Notes: generated from the letters alone by a model not told the origin. A stretch of 64,000 bases of DNA from Streptomyces sp. NBC_01803 (GCF_035917415.1 NZ_CP109073.1:1719001-1783000), one strand, 5' to 3'; positions 44,026 to 52,813 are shown, counted from the first letter of the stretch. A program made the numbers and translations.

Positions 44026-45906
44026 TCAGTCGTCGGCGTCGCTGAAGTCGGGGCGGACCCCGCGGGCCGCCATGACCTCGTCGTTGGAGGTGCCGGCGGC
44101 GACCATCGGCCAGACCATGGCGTCCTCGTGGACGATGAAGTCGACGACGACGGGGCGGTCGTTGATCGCGTTGGCCTTCTCGATGACCGCGTCGAGCTGC
44201 GCGGGGTCCTCGCAGCGCAGGCCGACGCAGCCCATGGCCTCGGCGAGCTTGACGAAGTCGGGGACACGGGTGCCGGCGCCCGCGGCCGGCGAGGCCGGGG
44301 AGTCCGGTCCCGAGTGCAGGACGGTGTTGGAGTACCGCTGGTTGTAGAAGAGGGTCTGCCACTGGCGGACCATGCCCAGCGCGCCGTTGTTGATGATGGC
44401 GACCTTGATCGGGATGTTGTTCAGCGCGGCGGTGACCAGCTCCTGATTGGTCATCTGGAAGCAGCCGTCGCCGTCGATCGCCCAGACCGTGGCGTCCGGA
44501 CGGCCGGCCTTGGCGCCCATCGCGGCCGGGACCGAGTACCCCATGGTGCCCAGGCCACCGGAGTTGAGCCAGGTGCCGGGGCGCTCGAAGGGCAGGTAGT
44601 GGGCGGCCCACATCTGGTGCTGGCCGACGCCCGCGGTGAAGATCGTGTTGGGCGGGGCGAGCCGGCCGATGCGCTCGATGGCCTGCTGCGGGGAGAGCGT
44701 GCCGTCCGACGGCAGGTCGTAGCCCAGCGGGTACGTCTCGCGCCACCGGTCGAGCTGGCGCCACCAGGCGGCGTACCGGTCGGCGGCCTCGGGGCCGCGC
44801 GTGGCGGCGAACTCCTCGCCGCTCAGGGCGGCGGTCAGGTCGGCCATGACCTCCTTGACGTCACCGACGATCGGGACGTCCGCGAGCCGGTTCTTGCCGA
44901 TCTCGGCCGGGTCGATGTCGGCGTGCACGATCTTGGCGAGGGGCGCGAAGGAGTCGATGCGGCCGGTGACGCGGTCGTCGAAGCGGGCGCCGAGGGCGAC
45001 GATCAGGTCGGCCTTCTGGAGGGCGGTGACGGCGGCGACCGAGCCGTGCATGCCGGGCATGCCCAGGTGCTGGGGGTGGCTGTCGGGGAAGGAGCCCAGG
45101 GCCATCAGCGTGGTGGTGACCGGCACCCCGGTCAGCTCGGCCAGCGCCCTCAGCTCGGCCGAGGCCCTGGCCTTGATGACGCCGCCGCCGACATAGAACA
45201 CCGGGCGCCTGGCCTCGGCGAGCAGCCGGGCCGCCTCGCGGATCTGCTTGGCGTGCGGGCGGCTGACCGGGCGGTAGCCGGGGAGGTCCTGGGTGGGCGG
45301 CCAGGAGAACGTGGTCGCGCCGGTGAGGGCGTCCTTGGCGATGTCGACCAGGACCGGGCCGGGGCGGCCGGTGGAGGCGATGTGGAACGCCTCGGCGATG
45401 ACGCGCGGGATGTCGGCGGGGTCGGTGACCAGGAAGTTGTGCTTGGTGACCGGCAGGGTGATGCCGCAGATGTCGGCTTCCTGGAAGGCGTCGGTGCCGA
45501 TGGTGCGGCTGGCCACCTGACCGGTGATGGCGACCAGCGGCACCGAGTCCATGTGGGCGTCCGCGATGGGGGTCACCAGGTTGGTGGCACCCGGCCCCGA
45601 GGTGGCCATGCACACCCCCACCTTGCCGGTGGCCTGCGCGTAGCCGGTGGCCGCGTGGCCCGCGCCCTGCTCGTGGCGGACGAGGATGTGGCGGACGGTG
45701 GTCGAGTCCATCATCGGGTCGTAGGCGGGGAGGATGGCGCCGCCGGGGATGCCGAAGACCGTGTCGGCACCCACGGCTTCGAGGGAGCGGATGAGGGACT
45801 GCGCGCCCGTCACGTGCTCGATGGTGGCGGCGGTGGGCTGCTGCGGTGCTCCGCTGCGAGGGGCCCGCGGCTGAGGCTTCGGTGCCCCGGTGGCCTGCTC
45901 GGTCAT
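44026..45906 (-). CDS. ilvB: Acetolactate synthase large (catalytic) subunit
   Basis: A thiamine-diphosphate enzyme that condenses two pyruvates, or pyruvate with 2-oxobutyrate, at the start of branched-chain synthesis. The 626-residue protein has the catalytic Glu79 in [13 protein letters not shown]-site segments such as [21 protein letters not shown], and the ThDP/Mg motif starting [12 protein letters not shown] and running to NNGALG. A roughly 30-residue Pro/Ala-rich N-terminus precedes the core. The ATG at 45906 has a GAGAAGAG site. Upstream lie a leader peptide and attenuator, so expression is expected to rise when charged branched-chain tRNAs fall. Confidence 0.97.
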   Translation of the reverse strand: MTEQATGAPKPQPRAPRSGAPQQPTAATIEHVTGAQSLIRSLEAVGADTVFGIPGGAILPAYDPMMDSTTVRHILVRHEQGAGHAATGYAQATGKVGVCMATSGPGATNLVTPIADAHMDSVPLVAITGQVASRTIGTDAFQEADICGITLPVTKHNFLVTDPADIPRVIAEAFHIASTGRPGPVLVDIAKDALTGATTFSWPPTQDLPGYRPVSRPHAKQIREAARLLAEARRPVFYVGGGVIKARASAELRALAELTGVPVTTTLMALGSFPDSHPQHLGMPGMHGSVAAVTALQKADLIVALGARFDDRVTGRIDSFAPLAKIVHADIDPAEIGKNRLADVPIVGDVKEVMADLTAALSGEEFAATRGPEAADRYAAWWRQLDRWRETYPLGYDLPSDGTLSPQQAIERIGRLAPPNTIFTAGVGQHQMWAAHYLPFERPGTWLNSGGLGTMGYSVPAAMGAKAGRPDATVWAIDGDGCFQMTNQELVTAALNNIPIKVAIINNGALGMVRQWQTLFYNQRYSNTVLHSGPDSPASPAAGAGTRVPDFVKLAEAMGCVGLRCEDPAQLDAVIEKANAINDRPVVVDFIVHEDAMVWPMVAAGTSNDEVMAARGVRPDFSDADD

Positions 45907-45991
45907 CGGCGTTCTCTTCTCGGGATGTGAGGGTGGTGGTGCTGATGCGGGTGCTGGTCGGTGATGCCTGCGCGACGGGTGTCGTCGCAAC

Positions 45992-46025
45992 AAAAAACCC
46001 CTCGTGCCGTGAGGCATGCGAGGGG
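45992..46025 (-). terminator. Attenuator terminator upstream of ilvB
   Basis: On the minus strand CCCCTCG pairs with CGAGGGG, with an inner TGCC/GGCA stem. Six T residues follow (45997-45992). It lies between the leader peptide stop (46063) and the ilvB start (45906). Confidence 0.88.
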
Positions 46026-46062
46026 GAGCGCGCCGCTGGGGGCCCACGGGGTGATCCCGGGG

Positions 46063-46104
46063 TCAGCCGACGCGCCGTCCAAGTACGAGAATTCGGGTGC
46101 GCAT
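46063..46104 (-). CDS. ilvB leader peptide MRTRILVLGRRVG
   Basis: A 13-codon ORF with Ile-Leu-Val-Leu in a row plus a later Val, the expected stall signal for branched-chain amino acid starvation. It is followed by an attenuator hairpin with a U-tract. The promoter spacing places transcription start at or next to its ATG, so it is probably translated from a leaderless message. Such leaders are known for actinomycete ilvB. Confidence 0.88.
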   Translation of the reverse strand: MRTRILVLGRRVG

Positions 46105-46111
46105 GGATCAG

Positions 46112-46141
46112 ACACTGCTCTCCTCTCCCGGCGCGTGTCAA
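46112..46141 (-). promoter_or_regulatory. ilvB promoter
   Basis: A perfect -35 box TTGACA (46141-46136) and a -10-like CAGTGT (46117-46112) with an 18-bp spacer. Seven bases separate the -10 box from the leader ATG, so the start site is at or beside the A of that ATG. Confidence 0.7.
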
Positions 46142-46156
46142 GCGAGCGTGTTTGAC

Positions 46157-46172
46157 GTCTCACTATGTGGGC
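46157..46172. promoter_or_regulatory. Second NdgR-like box, upstream of ilvB
   Basis: GTCTCACTATGTGGGC (plus strand) matches GTCTCACAGTGTGAAA, the operator between leuC and ndgR read on the minus strand, at 12 of 16 bases, including GTCTCAC and TGTG. It is centred about 60 bp upstream of the predicted ilvB start site, an activator position. Assignment is inferred. Confidence 0.5.
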
Positions 46173-46175
46173 TCG

Positions 46176-49094
46176 CTAGGTCGGCGCGATGGGTGAGGCG
46201 GCGGAATCGGCGGGCGCGGGCCGCTCCGCGTGCTCCTCTCGCTCCTCCCGGCCGGCGGCCCGGGCCGGGCGCGCGGACGGGACAGGCAGCGGGCCGGGGA
46301 GCTGGCCGGGCTCGGTCGGCACCGGGAGTCGGCCGTCGTCCAGCACCCGGCGCAGCCGGGCCCCCTCCAGGGGCTCGCTGAACGCCAGGCCCTGGCCGCG
46401 GCGGCAGCCCATGGCGCGCAGGGCGACGGCCTGCTCGGCCGAGTCCACCCCGTCGGCCAGGGAGTCGATGCCCAGGTCGGAGGCCATCCGCAGCAGCCCG
46501 GCGACGATCTTGCGCAGCCGCGGGGAGTCCAGCAGGCCGTCCACCAGCTCGCCGTCGAGGCGGACCAGATCGACGGGCAGCCGGTGCAGGGCCGCCGCGG
46601 CGGTGCCGCTGCCGAAGCCGCCCAGCGCGACGCCGACACCGAGCCGGCTGAGGTCGGCCAGCCGGTCGCGCAGCTCCTCGGAGCCGATCACGGTGCATGC
46701 CTCGGAGAGCTCGATCATCAGGGCCTCGGGCGGCAGGCCGTGCCGGCCGAGCAGGGTCTCCAGGCCGCTCGCGCTCAGGGCGCGGTCGACGAGCCGGCCG
46801 CTGGGCATCCGCACACTGACCGGGACCGTGAACCCCTTGCGGTGCCGCCGGCCCGCCTCGGCGAGGGCCTGCTCCAGCAGCCAGCCCGTCAGCTCGGCGA
46901 GGCGGTCGTCGTCCGGGGCCACGCCGGGGGCGAACGGCTCCCGGCGGGCGCCGCGCAGGAGCTCCAGCGGGGTGGACAGCAGGCCGTGCGCGGAGCGCCA
47001 GCGGGCCTGGGCGGAGACGGCGAGGATCCGGCCGTCGGACAGCGCGACGACGGGCTGGTGGAGCAGCGCCAGCTCCTCGGCGTGCGGGGCGCTCCGGAGC
47101 CGGTCGGCCACCTCGGTGCGGCGCACGGCGTCGGACTGGAGCTGCGGGGCGTACAGCTCGACTCGGCCCTTGCCCGACTGCTTGGCCCGGTACATCGCCA
47201 GGTCGGCGTTGCGCATCAGGGCGGCCGGGGTGACGCCCGGCTCAGCGAAGGCGACGCCGATGCTGGCCGCGACGCGCGCCTCCCGGCCGTCCGCCACGTA
47301 GGGCCGGGAGAGCGCGGCGCGCACCCGCTCGGCGATCTCCAGGATGCGGTGCTCCCGGGACCGGGGCTCACCGCCGCTGTCCCCGGTGATGAGCGCGGCG
47401 AACTCGTCGCCGCCGAGCCGCGCGGTGGTGTCGCCCATCCGCACGGACTCGCGCAGCCGCTGGGCGGCCTGGATCAGCAGCTCGTCGCCGGCCTGGTGGC
47501 CCACGGAGTCGTTGACAGCCTTGAAACCGTCGAGGTCGATGTAGAGCACGGCGGCGTCCGGGTCGCCACCGTGCGTGCCGCTGAGGGCCAGCCGCAGCCG
47601 CTCGACGAAAAGGGCGCGGTTGGGCAGGTCGGTCAGCGCGTCGTGGGAGGCGCTGTGCTGGAGCTGGGCCTGAAGCCGGACCCGCTCGGTGACGTCTCTG
47701 CTGTTGAAGATCAGGCCGCCATCGTGGCGCTTGACGCCGGATTCGACATTGAGCCAGTGGCCGGCGCCGTGCCGGACCCGGCACTCGACGCGGGTGGCGT
47801 GCTCGCGGGCGGCCGGGACGGTGGAGAAGCGGCGCAGCTCGTGCAGCACGCGGCCGAGGTCGTCGGGGTGGATGTGGTCGGCCAGGTGGCTGCCCATCAG
47901 CCGGTCGGCGTCCTGGCCGTACACCCCGGTGGCGGCCGGGCTGACGTACCGCAGCCTGCCGTCCGGGTCGGAGATCATGATCACGTCGCTCGATCCCTGC
48001 ACCAGGGACCGGAAATAGCTCTCCCGGTGAGCCAGCTCCCTGGTCAGCGAGACGTTGTCCATCAGGGTGATGCCCTGGCGCACGAGGAGGGCGAGGACGA
48101 CGGCGCAGGCGATGACGACGACCGCCCGGTCCACGCGGCGCCCGCCGATGAACGTGAACAGCAGGCTCAGGACGCAGACGGCGGCGGTGAGATAGGGGGC
48201 GAGGGCGGCGAGCGTCCCGGCCAGCGGGCGGGCGGAGCGCGCGGTGCAGAACGAGTGCTCGGCGACCTCCTCCCCGGCGGGCTCCGCCGGCCCCGCGCGG
48301 CCGGCCATCCAGGGCGCGCAGGCCAGCATCAGCGAACCGGCGAACCAGCCCGCGTCGAGCAGCCGCCCCGAGCTGTACTGCTCGCGCAGCACGGGCGAGG
48401 TGAACAGCGCGTCGCACAGCACGGTCAGCGCCAGGGCGCCGATCGCCGTGTCGATCGCCCTGCGGTGCGCGGCGGTCCGCCGGAAGTGCAGCACCAGGAC
48501 CACGCTGACCAGCGCGATGTCCAGCAGCGGATAGGCCAGGGCGAGGGCGGCGCAGGGCACGCTCTCGGCCTGCCGGTGGGCGGTCTGGGCCAGCGCGACG
48601 CTCCAGGAGAGCGTCATCAGGGAGCCGCCGATCAGCCAGGCGTCCAGGACGAGGCAGACCCAGCCGCCCAAGGTGACGGGCCGCTTGGCGAGCATGAGCA
48701 GCCCGACGATGGCCAGCGGCGCGAAGAGCAGGAAGCAGACGTCGGCGAACGAGACGCGGGGAACGGGCTCCCGCAGCACGACCTCGTACCACCCCCAGAC
48801 CGCGTTCCCCAGGGCCATCATCAGCGAGGAGACGCCGAACAGGACCCAGGCGGCGCGGAATTCGCCGGCTCGCGTGTGGGCATACCACAGGCAGGAGCCG
48901 GCGGCGAGGAGAGCGGCGGCGCTCAGCCCGACGTCGCCCATCACCAGCGCGACATACGGAGAACCCCAGCCGAGCGCGGCGCCCACCGCGTAGCCGGTGC
49001 AGACGGCGCCGAGCGCCAGCCTCGGGATCGGGCCGCCGAGCGGTCCGGCCACGTGCTCCTCGGCGGATCGCCGGTGGGTCCATGGGTGGTGCAT
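46176..49094 (-). CDS. Membrane PAS-GGDEF-EAL protein with degenerate EAL domain
   Basis: A 972-residue cyclic-di-GMP-family protein. Residues 30-370 hold about nine to ten transmembrane helices. A PAS domain (SYFRSLVQGSSDVIMISDPDGRL) is followed by GGDEF, with an intact motif RLGGDEFAAL near residue 559, so diguanylate cyclase activity is possible. The EAL-like domain has lost key residues: EAL is replaced by AQARW near residue 695, the ELTE element reads ELSEA, KxD reads RLD, and the final AEGVE reads ADGVD, so phosphodiesterase activity is unlikely. The ATG at 49094 (MHHPW) with AGGGGGG upstream is preferred; ATG 49157 is an alternative. A homologue sits beside ilvB in other Streptomyces. 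Confidence 0.9.
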   Translation of the reverse strand: MHHPWTHRRSAEEHVAGPLGGPIPRLALGAVCTGYAVGAALGWGSPYVALVMGDVGLSAAALLAAGSCLWYAHTRAGEFRAAWVLFGVSSLMMALGNAVWGWYEVVLREPVPRVSFADVCFLLFAPLAIVGLLMLAKRPVTLGGWVCLVLDAWLIGGSLMTLSWSVALAQTAHRQAESVPCAALALAYPLLDIALVSVVLVLHFRRTAAHRRAIDTAIGALALTVLCDALFTSPVLREQYSSGRLLDAGWFAGSLMLACAPWMAGRAGPAEPAGEEVAEHSFCTARSARPLAGTLAALAPYLTAAVCVLSLLFTFIGGRRVDRAVVVIACAVVLALLVRQGITLMDNVSLTRELAHRESYFRSLVQGSSDVIMISDPDGRLRYVSPAATGVYGQDADRLMGSHLADHIHPDDLGRVLHELRRFSTVPAAREHATRVECRVRHGAGHWLNVESGVKRHDGGLIFNSRDVTERVRLQAQLQHSASHDALTDLPNRALFVERLRLALSGTHGGDPDAAVLYIDLDGFKAVNDSVGHQAGDELLIQAAQRLRESVRMGDTTARLGGDEFAALITGDSGGEPRSREHRILEIAERVRAALSRPYVADGREARVAASIGVAFAEPGVTPAALMRNADLAMYRAKQSGKGRVELYAPQLQSDAVRRTEVADRLRSAPHAEELALLHQPVVALSDGRILAVSAQARWRSAHGLLSTPLELLRGARREPFAPGVAPDDDRLAELTGWLLEQALAEAGRRHRKGFTVPVSVRMPSGRLVDRALSASGLETLLGRHGLPPEALMIELSEACTVIGSEELRDRLADLSRLGVGVALGGFGSGTAAAALHRLPVDLVRLDGELVDGLLDSPRLRKIVAGLLRMASDLGIDSLADGVDSAEQAVALRAMGCRRGQGLAFSEPLEGARLRRVLDDGRLPVPTEPGQLPGPLPVPSARPARAAGREEREEHAERPAPADSAASPIAPT

Positions 49095-49208
49095 GCGCCT
49101 GTCGCCCCCCTCTCGTTCCGGGCTCGCCCGCGACGGACGATACACCAGAAGCGTCACTCAGTGGCATATCAATCTTACCCAGAGTGACAGCAAAGGGGAA
49201 GCTGTGGC

Positions 49209-50165
49209 CTAAGCCAGGGGCGCACCACCGGTCGCGACGACGTACTGAGGGGGCTCACCCGCCGCGAAGCGCGCCAGTTGTCCGCGCAGGAGCCGGGCGG
49301 CCCGGGGCAGGAACGCCGTCGAGGGCCCGCCCACGTGCGGGGTGATCAGCGTGCCGGGGGCGTGCCAGAGCGGGTGCCCCGCGGGCAGCGGTTCGGGGTC
49401 GGTGACGTCGAGCGCGGCGCGCAGGCGGCCCGAATCCAGCTCGGCGAGGAGCGCCTTGGTGTCCACCACCGGGCCGCGCGCCACGTTGACCAGCAGGGCA
49501 CCGTCCGGCATCCGGGCGAGGAAGTCGGCGCCGGCCAGGCCCCGGGTCGTCTCGGTGAGCGGGGTGGCCAGCACGACGATCTCGGCGCGCGGCAGCAGGC
49601 CGGGCAGCTCGTCGACGCCGTGCACGGGGCCGCGCGCGGTCGTTCTGGCGCGGGAGGCGACCCGGATCACCTCGGCGACCTCGAACGGGAGCAGCCGGTC
49701 CTCGATCGCGGCGCCGATCCCCCCGAACCCGACGATGAGCACCCGCCGGTCGGCGAGCGACGGGCGGAACGCGGGCGCCCAGCGCTCGGCGGGCTGGGCG
49801 CGCACCGCGTCCGGGATGCCGCGCTGGGCGGCGAGGATCAACGCGAGGGCCAGCTCGGCGGTGCTGGTGTTGTGCAGCTCACCCGCGTTGCACAGCAGCG
49901 CGCCGGGCGGCAGCAGGGGCAGGGCGGGCAGCATGTGGTCGACGCCCGCGGTGAGGGTCTGCACGACGCGGACCCGCGTCATCCGCTCCAGCGGGCGGCA
50001 GGCGGCCTCCGTGCCCTGGAGATAGGGAACGGTGTAGAAGGCGCAGCGGGCCGGGTCGGCGGGGAAATCGCCCCTCCCGTCCCAGTGCAGATAGGTCAGC
50101 GACTCGGGGAGCGGCCCGAGCTCGGCGGCGGGGTACGGCAGCCAGATGTCGGCGGTTGTGGTCAT
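49209..50165 (-). CDS. D-isomer-specific 2-hydroxyacid dehydrogenase
   Basis: A 318-residue NAD(P)-dependent dehydrogenase of the D-2-hydroxyacid family. It shows VQTLTAGVDHMLPALPLLP near residue 70, the cofactor fold RRVLIVGFGGIGAAIEDRLLP near residue 142, LLVNVARGPVVDTKALLAEL, and the catalytic His in TLITPHVGGPS. The motif spacing is that of glyoxylate/hydroxypyruvate-type reductases, but the substrate cannot be told. The ATG at 50165 lacks a clear ribosome site. It lies downstream of LuxR remnant DNA on the same strand. Confidence 0.88.
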   Translation of the reverse strand: MTTTADIWLPYPAAELGPLPESLTYLHWDGRGDFPADPARCAFYTVPYLQGTEAACRPLERMTRVRVVQTLTAGVDHMLPALPLLPPGALLCNAGELHNTSTAELALALILAAQRGIPDAVRAQPAERWAPAFRPSLADRRVLIVGFGGIGAAIEDRLLPFEVAEVIRVASRARTTARGPVHGVDELPGLLPRAEIVVLATPLTETTRGLAGADFLARMPDGALLVNVARGPVVDTKALLAELDSGRLRAALDVTDPEPLPAGHPLWHAPGTLITPHVGGPSTAFLPRAARLLRGQLARFAAGEPPQYVVATGGAPLA

Positions 50166-50211
50166 GCCGTCAGGCTAGGCGGGGCCCGCGCGCGGCCGGT
50201 TCGGGCGGGGA

Positions 50212-50246
50212 GGGACGGGACGGGATGGGACGGGATGGGACGGGAC
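50212..50246. repeat. Pentanucleotide GGGAY array
   Basis: Seven units of GGGAC/GGGAT run from 50212 to 50246. They lie between the hydroxyacid dehydrogenase start and the frame-restored stop of the broken LuxR gene, and are probably slippage-prone noncoding DNA. Confidence 0.85.
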
Positions 50247-50261
50247 GGGGGTGAGCGGGGG

Positions 50262-50710
50262 CTACCCCGCCGCGGCGGTCCGGTCCGCGCCCACGATGCC
50301 CAGCCGGTGGGCGAGGGCGGCGGCCTCCCCCGGCCCGACACCTCCAGCTTCGCCAGCATGTTCGACACATGCGCACTCGCCGTCGTCGGCGAGATGAACA
50401 ACTCCCGCGCTATCCGCCGATTACTCCGCCCCGCCGCCACCAACGACAACACATCCCGCTCCCGCCACGTCAACCCGAACCGCTCCGGCCCGTCGGGCTC
50501 CACGCCCTCCGGGTCCTGGGCCACCCGCGACAGCCGCGCCCGCTGGGCCAGCCGCTCGATCTCCGCCGTCAGCGGGCGGGCACCGAGCTCCGCCGCCACC
50601 GCGTGCGCCAGGACGAGCAGCGCCCCCCCCCGCCCGGGCGAGCCCTCGGACAGCGCGGCCCGCTCGGGACCGCGGCCGATGAAGACGGGGCTGACCGTTC
50701 TGTTCCGCAT
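50262..50710 (-). pseudogene. Broken LuxR-family regulator, fragment A
   Basis: The frame MRNRTVSPVFIGRGPERAAL resembles the N-terminus of large LuxR-type ATPase regulators. It runs almost directly into the C-terminal region GLTWRERDVLSLVAAGRSNR, then RRIARELFISPTTASAHVSNMLAKLEVSGRG, a clear LuxR helix-turn-helix. The whole ATPase middle is missing. After SGRG one G is lacking from a G-run near 50329; restoring it gives EAAALAHRLGIVGADRTAAAG and a stop at 50262. It is therefore doubly damaged. The 182 bases 50299-50480 are repeated downstream of the carboxypeptidase gene (fragment B). Confidence 0.85.
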
Positions 50711-50755
50711 GCCCGGCAGCATCGCCCACACGTCTGACAACCCGTCCGACCGCTG

Positions 50756-50974
50756 TCAGGCGCCCGCGCCCCAGCGCAGGACCCACCGCCGTCCGCCGCG
50801 AATCCTTCCTCCGGGCGATACGTCCGCCTCCCGTTCCGTTCTCACCCGCCCCTCGGGCTTCGTGGCGGCGGAATCGCGGCGCGCCGCGCGCACCTCGGCC
50901 GCCAGCCGCTCCCGCTCGGCCTCCCGGCGGAGGATCTCCATGCGGGCCTCGACGCTCCCGAAGTCCTGGAACAT
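50756..50974 (-). CDS. Small charged helical protein (72 aa)
   Basis: A 72-residue protein, MFQDFGSVEARMEILRREAE followed by RERLAAEVRAARRDSA and a basic Gly/Arg-rich tail. The first half is probably a single coiled-coil-like helix. Similar short Arg/Glu-rich proteins are common in Streptomyces but have no established role. The ATG at 50974 has GAGGGAAG seven bases upstream, which supports translation. It lies upstream of the broken LuxR gene on the same strand. Confidence 0.6.
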   Translation of the reverse strand: MFQDFGSVEARMEILRREAERERLAAEVRAARRDSAATKPEGRVRTEREADVSPGGRIRGGRRWVLRWGAGA

Positions 50975-51188
50975 GATCCGCTTCCCTCGTCCTGGCTGGT
51001 CACCCGGTGTTCCCGGGCTACTGGTAACACTCCTCTCCCAGGGGGGTCCGCCACATCGGGCAACATCCGGAACTTCGCCGTACGCGGGGTCCTCAGCCCT
51101 CCTCACCAGGGGTGCTCAGGCACCGCCAGGACCGTTCGCCTCCGCATACGGGTGGCGTCAATGTGCGTCCGATGCGGGGGAGTTGCCC

Positions 51189-51217
51189 TTGACGGCCGAC
51201 TGGGCCGTGGGTGTACT
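51189..51217 (+). promoter_or_regulatory. Probable promoter for the upstream ORF and carboxypeptidase
   Basis: TTGACG (51189-51194) and TGTACT (51212-51217) with a 17-bp spacer, about 40 bp before a strong GGAGG ribosome site. The surrounding bases 50975-51256 contain no gene I can support. Confidence 0.45.
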
Positions 51218-51256
51218 GACTCCACGTGACGCGACCGCCACTCCCGGAGGTGCTCC

Positions 51257-51304
51257 ATGGCTCAGCAGGCTCGGCCAGCGCACTCGGGCCCGACCGGCGG
51301 CTGA
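51257..51304 (+). CDS. Upstream mini-ORF MAQQARPAHSGPTGG, in frame with the carboxypeptidase
   Basis: A 15-codon ORF with an excellent ribosome site (GGAGG, seven bases before ATG 51257). It ends in TGA at 51302, then one codon (GTC) precedes the carboxypeptidase ATG at 51308 in the same frame. The main gene has no good ribosome site of its own. The mini-ORF may couple translation, or it may be the severed N-terminus of the enzyme after a nonsense mutation. Confidence 0.5.
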   Translation: MAQQARPAHSGPTGG

Positions 51305-51307
51305 GTC

Positions 51308-52552
51308 ATGGCCTACAAGACCGTCGACCAGCTCGCCGCCGCGGCCGAGTCACTGGTCGACCGTGACCCCGACCTGTTCCTCCTGCGCCAGGTCGGCAAG
51401 TCCCGCCTCGGCCACCCGCTGCTGCTGCTGTCGGCCGGCACCGGCCCGGCGAACGTACTGGTCGTCGCGGGCGCCCACGCCAACGAGCCGATCGGCGGGA
51501 TGACCGCGCTCAGGCTCGCCGACCGGGTGGCGGGGCTCCACGGGACCTCATGGCACTTCCTGCTCTGCGCCGACCCGGACGGCGCCCGCCACAACGAGGG
51601 TTGGCTGCGGACGCCCGCCTCCCTCACCCGGTACTACCGGCACTTCTTCCGGCCGGCCTTCGCCGAGCAGCCCGAGTGGCTGCCGGCCCGGGGTGAGCCG
51701 CCGCTGCCCGAGACCCGGACCATCGTCCAGCTCCTGGACGAGCTGCGGCCCGTGCTCCAGTGCTCGCTGCACGGCTCCGAGGTGGGCGGCGGCTGGGTGC
51801 AGCTCACCCACGACCTGCCCACCGTGGTGGCACCGCTGCAACGGGCCGCCGCCGAGCTGGACATCCCGCTCGACCCCGGCCCGTTCGACGCCTTCCACTG
51901 GCCCAGTCCGGCCCCCGGCGTCTACACGATGCCGCCGCCGGGCGGGATCGACCAGTTCGAGTCGCTGCCCGACAGCACCGCCAGGTCCACCTGGCTCTAT
52001 CCGTTCCGCTACGGCACCGTCTCCGCCGTGATCGAGGCTCCGCAGTGGGCTTCGGACACCACGACCGACCCGGCGCCGCATCCGGCGCCCGGCGAGGCGC
52101 TGCGGGAGATCGGGGAGGCACTGCGGCACGACGCGCGGCTGATCCTGGAGCAGCTCGACGCGGCCCGGCCGCACCTGGAGCGGCCCGAGCCGATGGTGCC
52201 GGCCATCGAGGAGTTCCTCGCGAACGCGCCGGGGCTGGCCCGGGACTGGGAGCCTTCGGTGCTACTGCGGGAGACCGGGCCGCGGCTGAACACCGGGCGC
52301 GTCGCCGGGCTGGACATCGCGGCCCGGCGGCTGGTGATGCGGTCGGCCGCGATGCTGCTGCGCACCCTGCCCGCGCCGGGCACCGGCCCGGCCGCCGCCG
52401 CGACCGCCGGCGTGCGGGGCACGCTGGAGCGGCTGCTGCGCCAGTGGTGCGCCCGGCTGGAGCGGGACTTCACGCCCCGCCCGGTGCCCGTGGAGGACCA
52501 GGCCGAATACCAGACGCGGGTCGCGCTGGCGCTCCTCGACCAGCTCCACTGA
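51308..52552 (+). CDS. M14-family zinc carboxypeptidase
   Basis: A 414-residue metallopeptidase of the M14 fold. The zinc ligands are His57 and Glu60 in GAHANEPIGG and His155 in CSLHGSEVGGG. The catalytic Glu is Glu243 in VSAVIEAPQW. The zinc-binding HxxE spacing and the later His fit carboxypeptidase or deacylase activity on a peptide-like or amide substrate. There is no signal peptide, so it acts in the cytoplasm. The C-terminal 130 residues are helical and of unknown role. Translation probably depends on the mini-ORF upstream. The gene is flanked by two broken LuxR fragments sharing a direct repeat. Confidence 0.85.
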   Translation: MAYKTVDQLAAAAESLVDRDPDLFLLRQVGKSRLGHPLLLLSAGTGPANVLVVAGAHANEPIGGMTALRLADRVAGLHGTSWHFLLCADPDGARHNEGWLRTPASLTRYYRHFFRPAFAEQPEWLPARGEPPLPETRTIVQLLDELRPVLQCSLHGSEVGGGWVQLTHDLPTVVAPLQRAAAELDIPLDPGPFDAFHWPSPAPGVYTMPPPGGIDQFESLPDSTARSTWLYPFRYGTVSAVIEAPQWASDTTTDPAPHPAPGEALREIGEALRHDARLILEQLDAARPHLERPEPMVPAIEEFLANAPGLARDWEPSVLLRETGPRLNTGRVAGLDIAARRLVMRSAAMLLRTLPAPGTGPAAAATAGVRGTLERLLRQWCARLERDFTPRPVPVEDQAEYQTRVALALLDQLH

Positions 52553-52560
52553 CCGCCCCC

Positions 52561-52774
52561 TCAGCCGGTGACCGCCGGCGGCCGGGTGAGACCCAGCCGG
52601 TGGGCGAGGGCGGCGGCCTCCCCCGGCCCGGCACCTCCAGCTTCGCCAGCATGTTCGACACATGCGCACTCGCCGTCGTCGGCGAGATGAACAACTCACG
52701 CGCTATCCGCCGATTACTCCGCCCCGCCGCCACCAACGACAACACTGTCCCGCTCCCGCCACGTCAACCCGAAC
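52561..52774 (-). pseudogene. Broken LuxR-family regulator, fragment B
   Basis: A helix-turn-helix fragment, VLSLVAAGRSNRRIAREL then FISPTTASAHVSNMLAKLEV, with no N-terminal part. It has two frame errors: an extra base near 52746 (ACTGTCCCG against ACATCCCG in fragment A) and the same missing G after PGRG. Restoring the G gives EAAALAHRLGLTRPPAVTG and a stop at 52561. Bases 52592-52774 match fragment A (50299-50480) with only a few differences. It cannot encode a working regulator. It lies between the carboxypeptidase and gatB. Confidence 0.85.
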
Positions 52775-52813
52775 GGGTCGGCCGGGCGGGCGGCCACCGG
52801 GGGCGGCGGGGCC

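Noticed and set aside
50262..52774. LuxR fragments considered as insertion-sequence ends
   Set aside because: No transposase, no terminal inverted repeats and same-strand orientation. They are gene remnants rather than IS ends.
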